Source: Virgibacillus_N oceani_A (GTDB taxonomy: Bacteria; Bacillota; Bacilli; Bacillales; Amphibacillaceae). Taken from it: a DNA stretch of 64,000 nt. Shown one piece after another: positions 1 to 8,682 of this stretch. Made by a program: the position numbers and the translations under genes. Numbering within the stretch: position 1 is the stretch's first letter; each line of letters opens with the position of its first letter. Location: assembly GCA_041521345.1 (NCBI GenBank), contig JBGOHB010000007.1. The stretch is one strand, 5' to 3'. Under the pieces are notes generated by a model, which saw only the letters and a list, made by a program, of their open reading frames with translations, was not told the DNA's origin and did not search any database.

Positions 1-309
1 GTCTTCTAGAGTAATACTTTCGAAAGGGAAAGTTACCATACACCGTACAAGGACTCATATTACTTCATCTTGGGTCAACACCACCAATCCCAATTAATCG
101 TCGACGAAGCTTTGCATGGCACTCTGACATTTTCTACAATCTAGGTTACCCCAAATATTGTACATGTAACAGTTTTAACATCTTCATGTTTAACACCTAT
201 ATAAATGGAATTTAATAACTTCAACTTAGTACACTGCTTGCGAACTATGGAATCATAACGTTTTCTGTCTAATATATATCTACTTTTACAATTTCATGAG
301 CGTATTCAG

Positions 310-346
310 CTCAAAACAAAGCTGACGCCGCTTAAGAAACGGCGTC
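310..346 (-). terminator. Probable rho-independent terminator of the xylanase gene
   Basis: The seven-base arms GACGCCG (324-330) and CGGCGTC (340-346) form a GC-rich hairpin with a nine-base loop. Read on the minus strand it is followed by a T-rich run (AGCTTTGTTTTGAGC). It lies about 170 bases beyond the xylanase stop codon, so it is the likely end of that transcript. I see no gene in the rest of 1-515. Confidence 0.55.
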
Positions 347-515
347 TCGCTTCGTAATTCTTTCTATTTCTACGACAGGCATCTTTATATTCTATTTTCT
401 CGGGTTCACTTCATTCCCGCAAAACAGCCTTTTATTGCTGGCGTTATTGTCATGTGCTTACAAAGGGAGTTAACCGTCTATCATCAACGTCAAAAGTTGC
501 TTCGTCATTTGATAA

Positions 516-3392
516 TTAATCCGACACAATATAGCATTCACGGATCTGATCGTTGCCCTTAGTGTCCACATAAACCTTATATGGTCCCACCTGATAGACG
601 TCTGCCGCGTTGTTCCTGATTAGTAGCTCTTCAGTGAAAGCCTCATCCGTCGAACCATCGGAGTATAATTCCTTAACAATTACTGTCAGCCTGTTCTGAT
701 TACCTTTGAGTCTCTCTACCGTAGCAGCTGGCGTCGCACTGTCGACAGTGACTACCGGGAGAATTTCCGCGCCAAGTATTTCGGAACCTTCATAGACAAC
801 AACTGCATAATTTGCGTCCGCCTCAACATCGTTACCATTAACACTGATTATCGCTTGGCCGTCTTCGAATGTCGTGGAAGCCAATGAAGCGCCGTCCTTT
901 TTCAACACCGCTTTGGAACCATCAGGGACATCCGCCTTGACGGGAATATTGGTGTCACGCTCACTTACGATACGCTCCACCGGGGAGAGGCTTATTTCTA
1001 CGCCCAGACTCGTTAAGTCTTCGTCTAAATAGTCGGACACGTACTCATAGAGCTTAACACGAAGGGATGCATCGTCCTCCGGCGAATCGACTCTTTGAGT
1101 CACGAAACCGTATTCGTTTCCGTGCAGCGCATAAGTATCATCACTTGAACCAGTATGCGAAAATAGTGTCGTCTCGCCTGTATCGGGATCTATTTCCGTG
1201 TTAAACCATACCGCTCGGTCTAATGCACTATCTGAAATAGTTGAGTCTGTGCGCAAAGCTGCTGTATCGTCGCTGCTCAAATCCCGATACATAATAGATG
1301 GGGCGACAAGGCCACCGTGAACCAGACTTAACATTGTGTATCCAGTATATCCGTTCTCGCTAGTATATTGTCCCGGGTCGGGGCTGGTTTGCTCATTAAA
1401 GATAAATCTCATATTGTCCTGGATCAGCTCCGGTTCTATAATAATATCGTCATCTATGGTGACAGGAGTACCCGCAAGCCCTCGTTTGCCAGTCGGATCG
1501 ACGGAGTCTAGGTTCATATTGGTCAGAGCCAGACTTGAGTTGACGGGGACAACGATATAAGTATTACCGGATTCAATAGTTTTTGCCACTCTATAATAAT
1601 TTTCTGGCGTATTGAAATCTGTAACACGCGTTGGAATAATCGGGTCCCAGTTCTGATCCCACAGAGATTTCTTCAAAGTCAATGTTTTCAAATAATCATC
1701 GTCTATACTACTATCTGTATTAATAGTGAGTGTGCCACTTGTATGTTTTGGTAAGGGCTGAAATTCCTTGCTGTTGAGCATTGCCAGTTTACCATCGTCT
1801 ATATTATTGAACGCTTGAAACAGTTTGGGTTCGGTTTCACCGTCACTGAAGCGGATATTGACTGATGAGCTGTAGCCCGTATCCGGATAGTTTAGATCAT
1901 TCTCCCATTCGGCGGTCATATGCCCAAAGTTTACTGTATACGTCGTCGATATATTTGGGGATTCCTTCCAAGCTATTTTTATCGTCGCCACGGCTGGCTC
2001 CCCAGCGTTCACCGCACCGTTTTCTGGATTGAGCGTAACTTCGACGTCAACATCATCGTCGGGATATTCGTATGCGAAGTTCGCTTCAGAAAAGTCAATG
2101 TTTGACACGTCCTTTGGCACGTTAACATCAAATTCGGTTTTGTCCGCGACATTGAAATCTTCGTCGCCGAAATCAAACGACGTGAGCTTTGGCGGCAACT
2201 CATCGAGCCCGAGATAGGCATCCGGATTTATTATAGCCCAATACGCTTCTTTTGGTGCACGATTGGAGTCGAATGGCATTGGATAACCCGAGCTGCGCCA
2301 GCTGTTGTTATCATCCACGCCCCAGAATGTAACGCGTTCTATATAATCGGAGTACTTCTTATATAATGCGAACAGCTGGGCATACACTACCGCCTGCTCC
2401 TCCAATTGCGCCTCTGTAGGGGGAACGCTGGCCGAAGTGCCATTGAGTTGTACATCGAGTTCGGTTATGCTGATTTTTGTCCCGGTTTCACTATATATCT
2501 TTAAAACTTCCTCTAAGTTATCTATATTGATTCTTGTGTTGTAATGCCCCTGTATCCCAATGCCCTCGATCAGTTTCCTGCCGTTTGCCTCAGGGTGTTC
2601 ATTCGCATATCTTTCATTAAGCTCATTGACCATTGAGGCAATAGCGATTGCTTTGTTAGGGAGTTCTTCGTCGTTAAAATCATTGTAATACAGAGTTGCA
2701 TCCGGAGCAGCCTCACGTGCGAACAAGAATGCATCATAGATATAATCCCATCCATTTCCGCCGTCAGCGTAGGCTTCATACCATCTGGCCGTCCGTTCCA
2801 TTGGATTAATGCCGGAACGAAGCGCGTTCCGCCAGTCAGTCGGATTTTCCGGATTATCCCTAAATGCTTCGTTAACAACGTCCCAGGCGTCGAGCTTATT
2901 ATCACCCTCGCTAAAATGCCCAGCGACAGTCGAAATATACCTTTCCAAGCTGGCCTTTGCCTCTTCATAATTCAGATCACTCGGTGGCCATCCAGCCGAC
3001 TGATTATGCCATGCCAGTGCGTGCCCTTTCGTATAGAAACCGTCGGTATTGACTTGAGTTAACATGTTGTCGACTGATGTAAAATTCGGTTCGCCAGTTG
3101 AATCGCGCCATATAGAGTCCGGCTTCGTAGCATTTTCGGGTGTCAGCGCATTATAGTGGAACTTCATGAAATCATACTTCTCTTCATTGTTTAAGTCAAA
3201 CGGACTTACAACGTTGCCGATCATGAAATAGTCCTCGTAGACTTCTTTCAGCGGCACAACTTCTGCCGATGAAGTATTGAAATTCTCTGCCGATGAAGTA
3301 TTGATTTCCGACATTGCGGTATCGGTAAACAAAACCAACATAAAAACCAGCGCTAAAAAATATGTTAATAGATTTCTAGCTTTTTTCTTCAA
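516..3392 (-). CDS. Secreted endo-1,4-beta-xylanase, GH10, with long C-terminal extension
   Basis: This 958-residue protein should hydrolyse internal beta-1,4 links of xylan outside the cell. An N-terminal hydrophobic segment (about residues 7-27, after KKK) is a signal peptide or anchor. The GH10 barrel spans about residues 48-390: WDVVNEAF carries the acid/base Glu175 and ITELDVQ the nucleophile Glu311, and GHALAWHN (123-130) is the usual substrate-binding segment. Residues 400 to 958 are more than half the protein. They begin with an Ig-like stretch (about 400-480) and continue into beta-rich sequence I cannot assign to a carbohydrate-binding family. A short motif, NTSSAE, is duplicated just after the signal (31-44). 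The start is TTG at 3392, preceded by AAAGGA about 11 bases upstream; the ATG at 3402 is out of frame and closes quickly. The gene appears monocistronic. The catalytic assignment is secure; the role of the tail is unknown. Confidence 0.93.
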   Translation of the reverse strand: MKKKARNLLTYFLALVFMLVLFTDTAMSEINTSSAENFNTSSAEVVPLKEVYEDYFMIGNVVSPFDLNNEEKYDFMKFHYNALTPENATKPDSIWRDSTGEPNFTSVDNMLTQVNTDGFYTKGHALAWHNQSAGWPPSDLNYEEAKASLERYISTVAGHFSEGDNKLDAWDVVNEAFRDNPENPTDWRNALRSGINPMERTARWYEAYADGGNGWDYIYDAFLFAREAAPDATLYYNDFNDEELPNKAIAIASMVNELNERYANEHPEANGRKLIEGIGIQGHYNTRINIDNLEEVLKIYSETGTKISITELDVQLNGTSASVPPTEAQLEEQAVVYAQLFALYKKYSDYIERVTFWGVDDNNSWRSSGYPMPFDSNRAPKEAYWAIINPDAYLGLDELPPKLTSFDFGDEDFNVADKTEFDVNVPKDVSNIDFSEANFAYEYPDDDVDVEVTLNPENGAVNAGEPAVATIKIAWKESPNISTTYTVNFGHMTAEWENDLNYPDTGYSSSVNIRFSDGETEPKLFQAFNNIDDGKLAMLNSKEFQPLPKHTSGTLTINTDSSIDDDYLKTLTLKKSLWDQNWDPIIPTRVTDFNTPENYYRVAKTIESGNTYIVVPVNSSLALTNMNLDSVDPTGKRGLAGTPVTIDDDIIIEPELIQDNMRFIFNEQTSPDPGQYTSENGYTGYTMLSLVHGGLVAPSIMYRDLSSDDTAALRTDSTISDSALDRAVWFNTEIDPDTGETTLFSHTGSSDDTYALHGNEYGFVTQRVDSPEDDASLRVKLYEYVSDYLDEDLTSLGVEISLSPVERIVSERDTNIPVKADVPDGSKAVLKKDGASLASTTFEDGQAIISVNGNDVEADANYAVVVYEGSEILGAEILPVVTVDSATPAATVERLKGNQNRLTVIVKELYSDGSTDEAFTEELLIRNNAADVYQVGPYKVYVDTKGNDQIRECYIVSD

Positions 3393-3656
3393 TAATTTTC
3401 ATTCCTTTCATAACTTTGATCCCTTCTTTTTTTGGTGATTCGGTGTGTTGATGGATATTATTAATTGATACAACAACCAATTTAGATGTTCCCATCATAT
3501 TTTGGTTATATGTGAATTTTCTGGTTGATCATACAAACTAAATACACCATGTCCACTACATTATTGTACTCACGCACCCCCTTGAAAAATGTATGTCTGT
3601 TATCATTCCTGTCTATATCACCCCCCTTCTGGTTTACGTAGTGTCAAAATTTTTAA
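3393..3656. other. Xylanase upstream region, no gene seen
   Basis: This AT-rich stretch should hold the xylanase promoter on the minus strand. I see no convincing open frame, clear cre site or strong inverted repeat in it. Confidence 0.4.
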
Positions 3657-3971
3657 ATAAAACCTTTATTTAACTGGCTTTCACCAGTTGTTTCTATATA
3701 CTCCTTAAAAGTTAGAAATCGATCAGGGATTTTATTACTATTTGTTTTAACCGTTAGCGTCGGTACGGTTTATCAGGTCGGAAATTTCACGTTCATTTTA
3801 TCTTTCAGCTATTTACCGGACCCTGAGAGTACGGTTCCATTACCAGAAAACTATCTGGAAAGTTATGCTGTAGCTGGATTGGAAACTGTTCCTTATATCC
3901 CTCTTTATAAAATTGATTTTCCTAACCGCTATACCGTTCTGTCTCTACGGAAGTGGATTCAGACGATCTGA
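3657..3971 (+). pseudogene. Unassigned coding remnant without a start codon
   Basis: One plus-strand frame stays open for 104 codons from the TAA at 3654 to a TGA at 3969-3971 and contains no ATG, GTG or TTG in a sensible place. It reads like real protein: a hydrophobic segment (GILLLFVLTVSVGTVYQVG) followed by a proline- and tyrosine-rich part (SYLPDPESTVPLPENYLES and ETVPYIPLYKIDFPNRY). This looks like the front of an exported or membrane-anchored protein that has lost its start and the rest of its body. I do not recognise the family. It could also be a chance open frame in a gene-free stretch. Confidence 0.35.
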
Positions 3972-4170
3972 ATGTTAATTTCAGGCACTCATAATTTGGA
4001 TTAATTTACATAGCTTATAAATATATAGCATGGCTTCTAGAACACTAACCTTTAAAATATGTAATGCTAACTATCTACTTTTTTCAAAAATGGTTGCAAG
4101 AACAATGACAGCGGTTACATTACTTATAATAAAGTAATTTACTCTGAATTTATCAATAAATAAATTCTAA

Positions 4171-4200
4171 AGAAGAGAGATTAACTATTAATCTCCCTTC
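4171..4200 (-). terminator. Terminator after the orphan TRAP binding protein
   Basis: The arms GAAGAGAGATTA and TAATCTCCCTTC pair around a short loop. On the minus strand the single mismatch becomes a G-U wobble, and the hairpin is followed by TTTAGAATTTATTT. It lies about 90 bases past the dctP stop codon. The T-rich flank on the other side means it could work in both directions. Confidence 0.6.
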
Positions 4201-4292
4201 TTTCTTTTATCTCATGTTTACCTGACTTTGGGAAAGGTGTTGTGCCAATAACGCCGCTAACCTTCCTCTGATTTCAGATAATTTATTTCTCT

Positions 4293-5399
4293 TTAATCCT
4301 GTGCTGCTTCGATTGCATCATATAGTTCCTCTACAATATTGGATTCTAGACTATCTGCAAATTCATCAATTACTGGCTGTACGGTTTCACGCATTTCATC
4401 TTTTGCTTCATCGGATACTTCATTAAAGTTAACACCTTCATCGATTAAAGATTGTACATATTTTTCATTTGCTTCACGGTTAACTTCTCTTTGATATTCA
4501 CCGGCTTCAACAGCTGCATCTCTTAGAATTTCTTGATATTCTTCTGGTAAGCCATCAAAGAAAGATTTACTTACTAAGAACACAAATGGTGTATATACAT
4601 GATTTGTTGCAGATACATAATCTTGTACTTCATGGAAGCCTTCAAGGTAAATAGTTGCAATCGGATTTTCTTGTCCATCAACAGTTCCTTGTTGCATAGC
4701 TGTGAACAATTCGGTAAATGCCATTGGTGTTGGATTTGCTCCTAAAGCACTAAATGAATCCAAATGTAACTCATTTTCCATTGTACGAAGTGTTAATCCT
4801 TCAAGATCAGCCTGTGTTTCAATTGGGCCGACACTATTGGACATATCACGATAGCCATTTTCCCAATATGCTAGTCCTACAAGGTTTTGATCTTCTAACA
4901 TATCTAATAGCTCTTGTCCTACTTCCCCATCAAGCACTTCGTCAGCTACTTCTTCACTTGGCATTAAGAAAGGAATATCAAATACTGCATATTCTGGAAT
5001 AAAATTAGCAACTGGTGCTGTAGAAGGAATGGTTACCTCTTGAGACCCGAGCTGTAATGCCTCCATCGCTGTACGATCATCCCCTAATTGTCCACTATGG
5101 TATGTTTCTACAACAACGTCCCCGTTAGTTTCTTCTTCTACAAGTTCTTTAAACCTAAGCAAACCATCATATTGTGGATGATCGGCATTCAAACCAATAC
5201 TTGCACGAATGGTGAATTCTGCATCTCCACTCGCTTCAGTTTCCTCTTCGGATTCCTCCGCTTCTACTTCATCTGTTTCGTCTGTTTCCTCTGTATCTCC
5301 GGAATCATCGTCACCAGATGTTTCCGCGTCTTCCCCTCCACAGGCTGCCAGAAAGAGTACTAGCAATAAGACCGCAAAGAATAATAAAAACTTCTTCAT
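4293..5399 (-). CDS. Orphan TRAP transporter substrate-binding lipoprotein (DctP family)
   Basis: This 368-residue protein binds a carboxylate-type solute outside the membrane and hands it to a TRAP permease. The first 19 residues are a lipoprotein signal ending in the lipobox LAAC (Cys20), followed by a very acidic linker rich in D, E, S and T (about 22-60), as is common in salt-tolerant Bacillaceae. The rest has the usual DctP layout, including the GLTLRTMEN and GTVDGQENP regions that line the ligand pocket in this family. No DctQ or DctM gene lies next to it; the only TRAP membrane genes in the window are 45 kb away beside their own DctP. The start ATG has AAGGGGGA upstream. It is divergent from the garR-like gene, so its ligand is probably the compound degraded by the neighbouring enzymes. 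Confidence 0.88.
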   Translation of the reverse strand: MKKFLLFFAVLLLVLFLAACGGEDAETSGDDDSGDTEETDETDEVEAEESEEETEASGDAEFTIRASIGLNADHPQYDGLLRFKELVEEETNGDVVVETYHSGQLGDDRTAMEALQLGSQEVTIPSTAPVANFIPEYAVFDIPFLMPSEEVADEVLDGEVGQELLDMLEDQNLVGLAYWENGYRDMSNSVGPIETQADLEGLTLRTMENELHLDSFSALGANPTPMAFTELFTAMQQGTVDGQENPIATIYLEGFHEVQDYVSATNHVYTPFVFLVSKSFFDGLPEEYQEILRDAAVEAGEYQREVNREANEKYVQSLIDEGVNFNEVSDEAKDEMRETVQPVIDEFADSLESNIVEELYDAIEAAQD

Positions 5400-5929
5400 T
5401 TTAAATCCCCCTTTGGAATTTGTTATTTTATCGGAAGATTTTCCGATTACCCTAATAGATTAGGGTTATTTATTGATTCACCTCAAAAAGAGATGTAACA
5501 AGATTGTAAATAGTAAAAGTATTCACTTACTTATGCACCGGTAAAAAGTCTTATAAACTTCTTATCTCAACACATAAGGATTTTAAGTAGATTTTTCTAA
5601 ACCGATTTACTAACCTTGTTGTTTTATATTATAATATGATTGAAAGCGTTTTACAAGTACTTTTTAGAATTTTTATTACTTTTATTTGTATTTATTTTTA
5701 TTTTTTTTTAAATTAAAAGACTGGAGTGTCGACCCTTATGTTTTAAAACATGATTTTAAGTCTATTTTTAACTCACATCAGCATTTAATCTATTGTTTAC
5801 TTTCAATAACTTTTATAATTCTTTTGTTTATTTACGAAACGAATAATTATTTATATACATTTCTTTTGATTTCATATAGAATTAATATGTAGAAAGAAAA
5901 CATTTTATTTGAACATGGGGGTAATTTTT
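5400..5929. other. Divergent control region between dctP and the garR-like gene
   Basis: The 530 bases between two divergent starts are very AT-rich with long T runs. Open frames here are low-complexity and lack ribosome binding sites, so I call no gene. The region must hold promoters for both directions, and it contains the cre-like site listed separately. Confidence 0.5.
5641..5655. promoter_or_regulatory. cre-like site (imperfect)
   Basis: TGAAAGCGTTTTACA resembles the CcpA operator consensus TGWAANCGNTNWCA, but the terminal CA is shifted by one base. It lies between the divergent dctP and garR-like genes. Its position and a perfect cre on the operon nearby make catabolite control plausible; the mismatch keeps confidence modest. 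Confidence 0.4.
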
Positions 5930-6811
5930 ATGAAAGTGGGATTTATTGGATTAGGAATCATGGGGAAACCGATGGCAGGTCATCTTATAAAAAGTGGACA
6001 TGAAACATATCTTTTCGATTTAAATACTGATGCTGTAAATGAATTAGTTGCATTAGGTGGGCATGCTTGTGATTCAAATAAAGAAATAGCTGAAAATAGT
6101 GATGTAATTATTACAATGCTTCCAGCAGGAAAACATGTATCACAAGTGCTTTTTTCCGAAGGCGGTCTCGCTAAAAATACCAAACCTGGTTCGATCATTG
6201 TTGATATGAGTTCTGTTAAACCAGAGGAATCAAAAGAATTCGCAAATCAATTAAAAGAATATGACATTCATTTCATTGATGCTCCTGTAAGTGGCGGAGA
6301 GCCAATGGCAATCGAAGGTACTCTCTCGATTATGGCTGGTGGAGATGAAGAATGTTTCAATCAAGTCTTGCCATTATTTGAAGTGATGGGGGACCATATC
6401 GTTTATATGGGAGCAACTGGAAATGGTTCCGCTACGAAGCTTGCAAATCAAATTTTTGTAAGTACGCATTTAGCAGCACTGGCAGAGGCTTCTGTATATG
6501 CAAGTAAAGCTGGGATTGACTTAAATAAACTATTTGAGGCTGTTCGTGGCGGACTAGCTGGTAGTGCGGTGATGGATGCAAAAATGCAGCGCATTATTGA
6601 TCGAGATTTTGAACCAGGTGGAAAAATAGAAACAAACTTCAAAGACCTGAGTAATATCCAATCCTCTGCAAATACACTTGGTGTACCCTTACCAGTAACA
6701 AACTTAGTAAAAGAGATTTTTGGCTCTGAAATTGTCAATGGGAACGGTGAAAAAGACCATAGTTACATCCTTAACTTCTTTGAAAAAATGGCAAATTATC
6801 ATGTAGATTAA
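5930..6811 (+). CDS. garR: NAD(P)-dependent 3-hydroxyacid dehydrogenase, tartronate semialdehyde reductase-like
   Basis: This 293-residue cytoplasmic enzyme belongs to the beta-hydroxyacid dehydrogenase family, whose GarR/GlxR members reduce tartronate semialdehyde to D-glycerate. The N-terminal Rossmann signature is GFIGLGIMGKPMAGHL (residues 4-19), the substrate loop is DAPVSGG (118-123), and the catalytic lysine motif GATGNGSATKLANQ puts Lys170 where E. coli GarR has its active-site lysine. The start chosen is ATG 5930, eight bases after GGGGG; an in-frame TTG 21 bases earlier would place that purine run inside the gene. A DMT transporter follows after 61 bases, probably in the same transcript. 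Related families (3-hydroxyisobutyrate dehydrogenase, other sugar-acid reductases) share all these motifs, so the exact substrate is inferred from the sugar-acid context. Confidence 0.85.
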   Translation: MKVGFIGLGIMGKPMAGHLIKSGHETYLFDLNTDAVNELVALGGHACDSNKEIAENSDVIITMLPAGKHVSQVLFSEGGLAKNTKPGSIIVDMSSVKPEESKEFANQLKEYDIHFIDAPVSGGEPMAIEGTLSIMAGGDEECFNQVLPLFEVMGDHIVYMGATGNGSATKLANQIFVSTHLAALAEASVYASKAGIDLNKLFEAVRGGLAGSAVMDAKMQRIIDRDFEPGGKIETNFKDLSNIQSSANTLGVPLPVTNLVKEIFGSEIVNGNGEKDHSYILNFFEKMANYHVD

Positions 6812-6872
6812 CGCTTGCAAAAAAACTTGCCGACACATTTGTAAAACGATTAGCAGGTGGTGCTTTTCAAAG

Positions 6873-7790
6873 TTGAACAAAAATACTCGTAACATTTACC
6901 TTATCGTTATATTCATCATGCTCTTGTGGGGCATGAATGTATCTGCACTTAAAGTTATCGTGGAAAGCTTTATGCCAATTACAATTACTGCCTTTAGAGT
7001 ACTCACAGCGGGTTTGGTTGTATTTACCATTTTGGCTTTCACCAGGATGGTTCGACTTCCTAAAAATAAAGAATGGTACTATGTAACTGGAGGCGCAGTA
7101 TTCAGCGTTGTTCTGCACCACTATTTTTTAGCAACCGGTCTAACGATGACAAGTGCTGCCAATACCGGATTGATTTTAGGAATGGGGCCGGTGTTAACCG
7201 TAATTTTTGCCACGGTAATTTTAAAAAGAAAACCCTCGAAACTCCAATATACCGGTTTTATTTTTGGATTTATTGGAATAAGTTTCACTGTTTTAGCCGG
7301 GAGTGGAGGCATAAATACAATTAACCTGGGTGATTTATATATTTTACTATCAATTCTTTCCCAGGCAATTAGTTTTATTGTCATCAAGCAGGCAGCGGAC
7401 ACCATGGATCCAAGACTGTTTACCGGCTACATGTTTATTATTGGTTCCGTCGTTTTATTCTTAATCAGCTTATGGAGGGAACCTCATGGCTTAACCTCTT
7501 TAAGCAATGTTGATTATACCGTATGGCTCGTATTTCTTTATTCTGCTGTGATTGCAACCGGGGTCGGGCATATGGTCTATAATTATGCCATTAGTCAATT
7601 AGGACCGGCAGAAACATCCATATTTTTGAATTTAAATACGTTCTTTTCCATTATTGGAGCAGCAATATTCTTAAATGAACCGATTTTATTTTCTCATTTT
7701 ATTGGACTTATTTTTATTGTTTCCGGTGTGATTTTTGGCTCTGGTGGATTGGAAGTATGGTTGATCCAGCGAAGGAGAAAACGATTGTGA
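6873..7790 (+). CDS. DMT-superfamily transporter (EamA family)
   Basis: This 305-residue membrane protein has about ten hydrophobic segments arranged as two EamA repeats (about residues 8-145 and 155-295), each of five helices, and ends in a basic tail (RRRKRL). The first repeat carries the typical LLWGMN motif after the first helix. Family members move metabolites, often exporting amino acids or related compounds. The start is TTG 6873 with AGGTGG 12 bases upstream. It follows the garR-like gene closely and ends just before a terminator, so the two probably form one transcript. Its substrate cannot be read from the sequence. Confidence 0.85.
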   Translation: MNKNTRNIYLIVIFIMLLWGMNVSALKVIVESFMPITITAFRVLTAGLVVFTILAFTRMVRLPKNKEWYYVTGGAVFSVVLHHYFLATGLTMTSAANTGLILGMGPVLTVIFATVILKRKPSKLQYTGFIFGFIGISFTVLAGSGGINTINLGDLYILLSILSQAISFIVIKQAADTMDPRLFTGYMFIIGSVVLFLISLWREPHGLTSLSNVDYTVWLVFLYSAVIATGVGHMVYNYAISQLGPAETSIFLNLNTFFSIIGAAIFLNEPILFSHFIGLIFIVSGVIFGSGGLEVWLIQRRRKRL

Positions 7791-7805
7791 ATAGCATTCC
7801 ATTAA

Positions 7806-7846
7806 AAAAGCAGCTAACCATTCCAATTGGATGTATAGCTGCTTTT
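7806..7846 (+). terminator. Terminator of the garR-DMT transcript
   Basis: AGCAGCTA (7809-7816) pairs with TAGCTGCT (7836-7843); the stem is flanked by an A run before and TTTTGTT after. It starts 16 bases beyond the DMT transporter stop. The symmetric A/T flanks could also stop the converging dhaL transcript. Confidence 0.8.
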
Positions 7847-8028
7847 GTTATCGATGATTCCCACTATGAATTATTCCCACCATTTCTGTTTCAAACTTTG
7901 TAAGATCGTGCTAATTACATGGGAAACATGACAGTTTAGTGTTGCCTTTTGTGAATAAATGTTTTCATTCACTAAAATGAATTCTTTATACAAATTTTCC
8001 CTCTTTACAGAGATACTTGTCTTCCAAC

Positions 8029-8670
8029 CTAGGAAGCTTGCACTTTTGCAAAGTCTAAGAATGCTTTTAAGATCATGTAAGCAGAAGTTGCACCAGGGTC
8101 TTGTGCTCCTTTCGAGCGGTCACCGAGGCGACTCGAACGTCCAATCTTCGCTACTAAATCTATTGTTGAGTTCATTCCTTTTTCTCCGGCTTCTACTGCT
8201 GCTTCAAAGGCAGGAACAAATTCCTGTTCAAAGTTTGCTTCTAATGCTTCTAAAGCAGGACTTAATGTATCTATCATCGTTTTATCCCCTACTTTTGCAT
8301 TCCCTCGTTCTTTAACACCATTAATGAATGCGATCCAGTATGCAGCTAAGTCCGCATCATTTAATTCAGTTTTCCCTTTTACCGCTTTACCTCCACGCAT
8401 GAAACCAGTCGCATAAAGTGGGCCAACGGAAGAACCAACCGCGTTGAGAAAAGTCATGCCAACAGTAGAACTAATTTTTCCAAAATCGGTTTCTTCTGCA
8501 AGTTTTCCATCTAATTGTTCATTCACTGCTTGCCAACCGATGGACATCGTAACCCCATGGTCTCCGTCTCCTAGTTTACGGTCAAGATCACAAAGATAAT
8601 CTTTTTCATGTTCCATTAAATCTACTACTTGTTTAAAATATCCAATTAAATCTTTCGCAGTAATATTCAT
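8029..8670 (-). CDS. dhaL: Dihydroxyacetone kinase subunit DhaL (ADP/ATP-binding)
   Basis: This 213-residue protein is the nucleotide-binding subunit of a DhaKL-type kinase. The signature DRKLGDGDHG (residues 30-39) supplies the aspartates that hold the magnesium-nucleotide, and the length equals the family norm. It lies 12 bases downstream of dhaK at the end of the six-gene operon. In PEP-dependent systems DhaL keeps its nucleotide bound and is recharged by DhaM; no dhaM is seen in the window. DhaKL homologues in sugar-acid loci can phosphorylate erythrulose or related ketotetroses instead of dihydroxyacetone, so the true substrate is open. Confidence 0.92.
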   Translation of the reverse strand: MNITAKDLIGYFKQVVDLMEHEKDYLCDLDRKLGDGDHGVTMSIGWQAVNEQLDGKLAEETDFGKISSTVGMTFLNAVGSSVGPLYATGFMRGGKAVKGKTELNDADLAAYWIAFINGVKERGNAKVGDKTMIDTLSPALEALEANFEQEFVPAFEAAVEAGEKGMNSTIDLVAKIGRSSRLGDRSKGAQDPGATSAYMILKAFLDFAKVQAS

Positions 8671-8682
8671 ATGATATCCCCC

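Noticed and set aside
5686..5892. 68-codon frame in the dctP-garR intergenic region
   Set aside because: Low-complexity F/L/I/Y composition from T runs, no ribosome binding site.
7951..7972. GTGAAT/ATTCAC hairpin as dhaL terminator
   Set aside because: Six-base AT-rich stem without a following T tract on the minus strand; the A/T-flanked hairpin at 7806-7846 is a better candidate.
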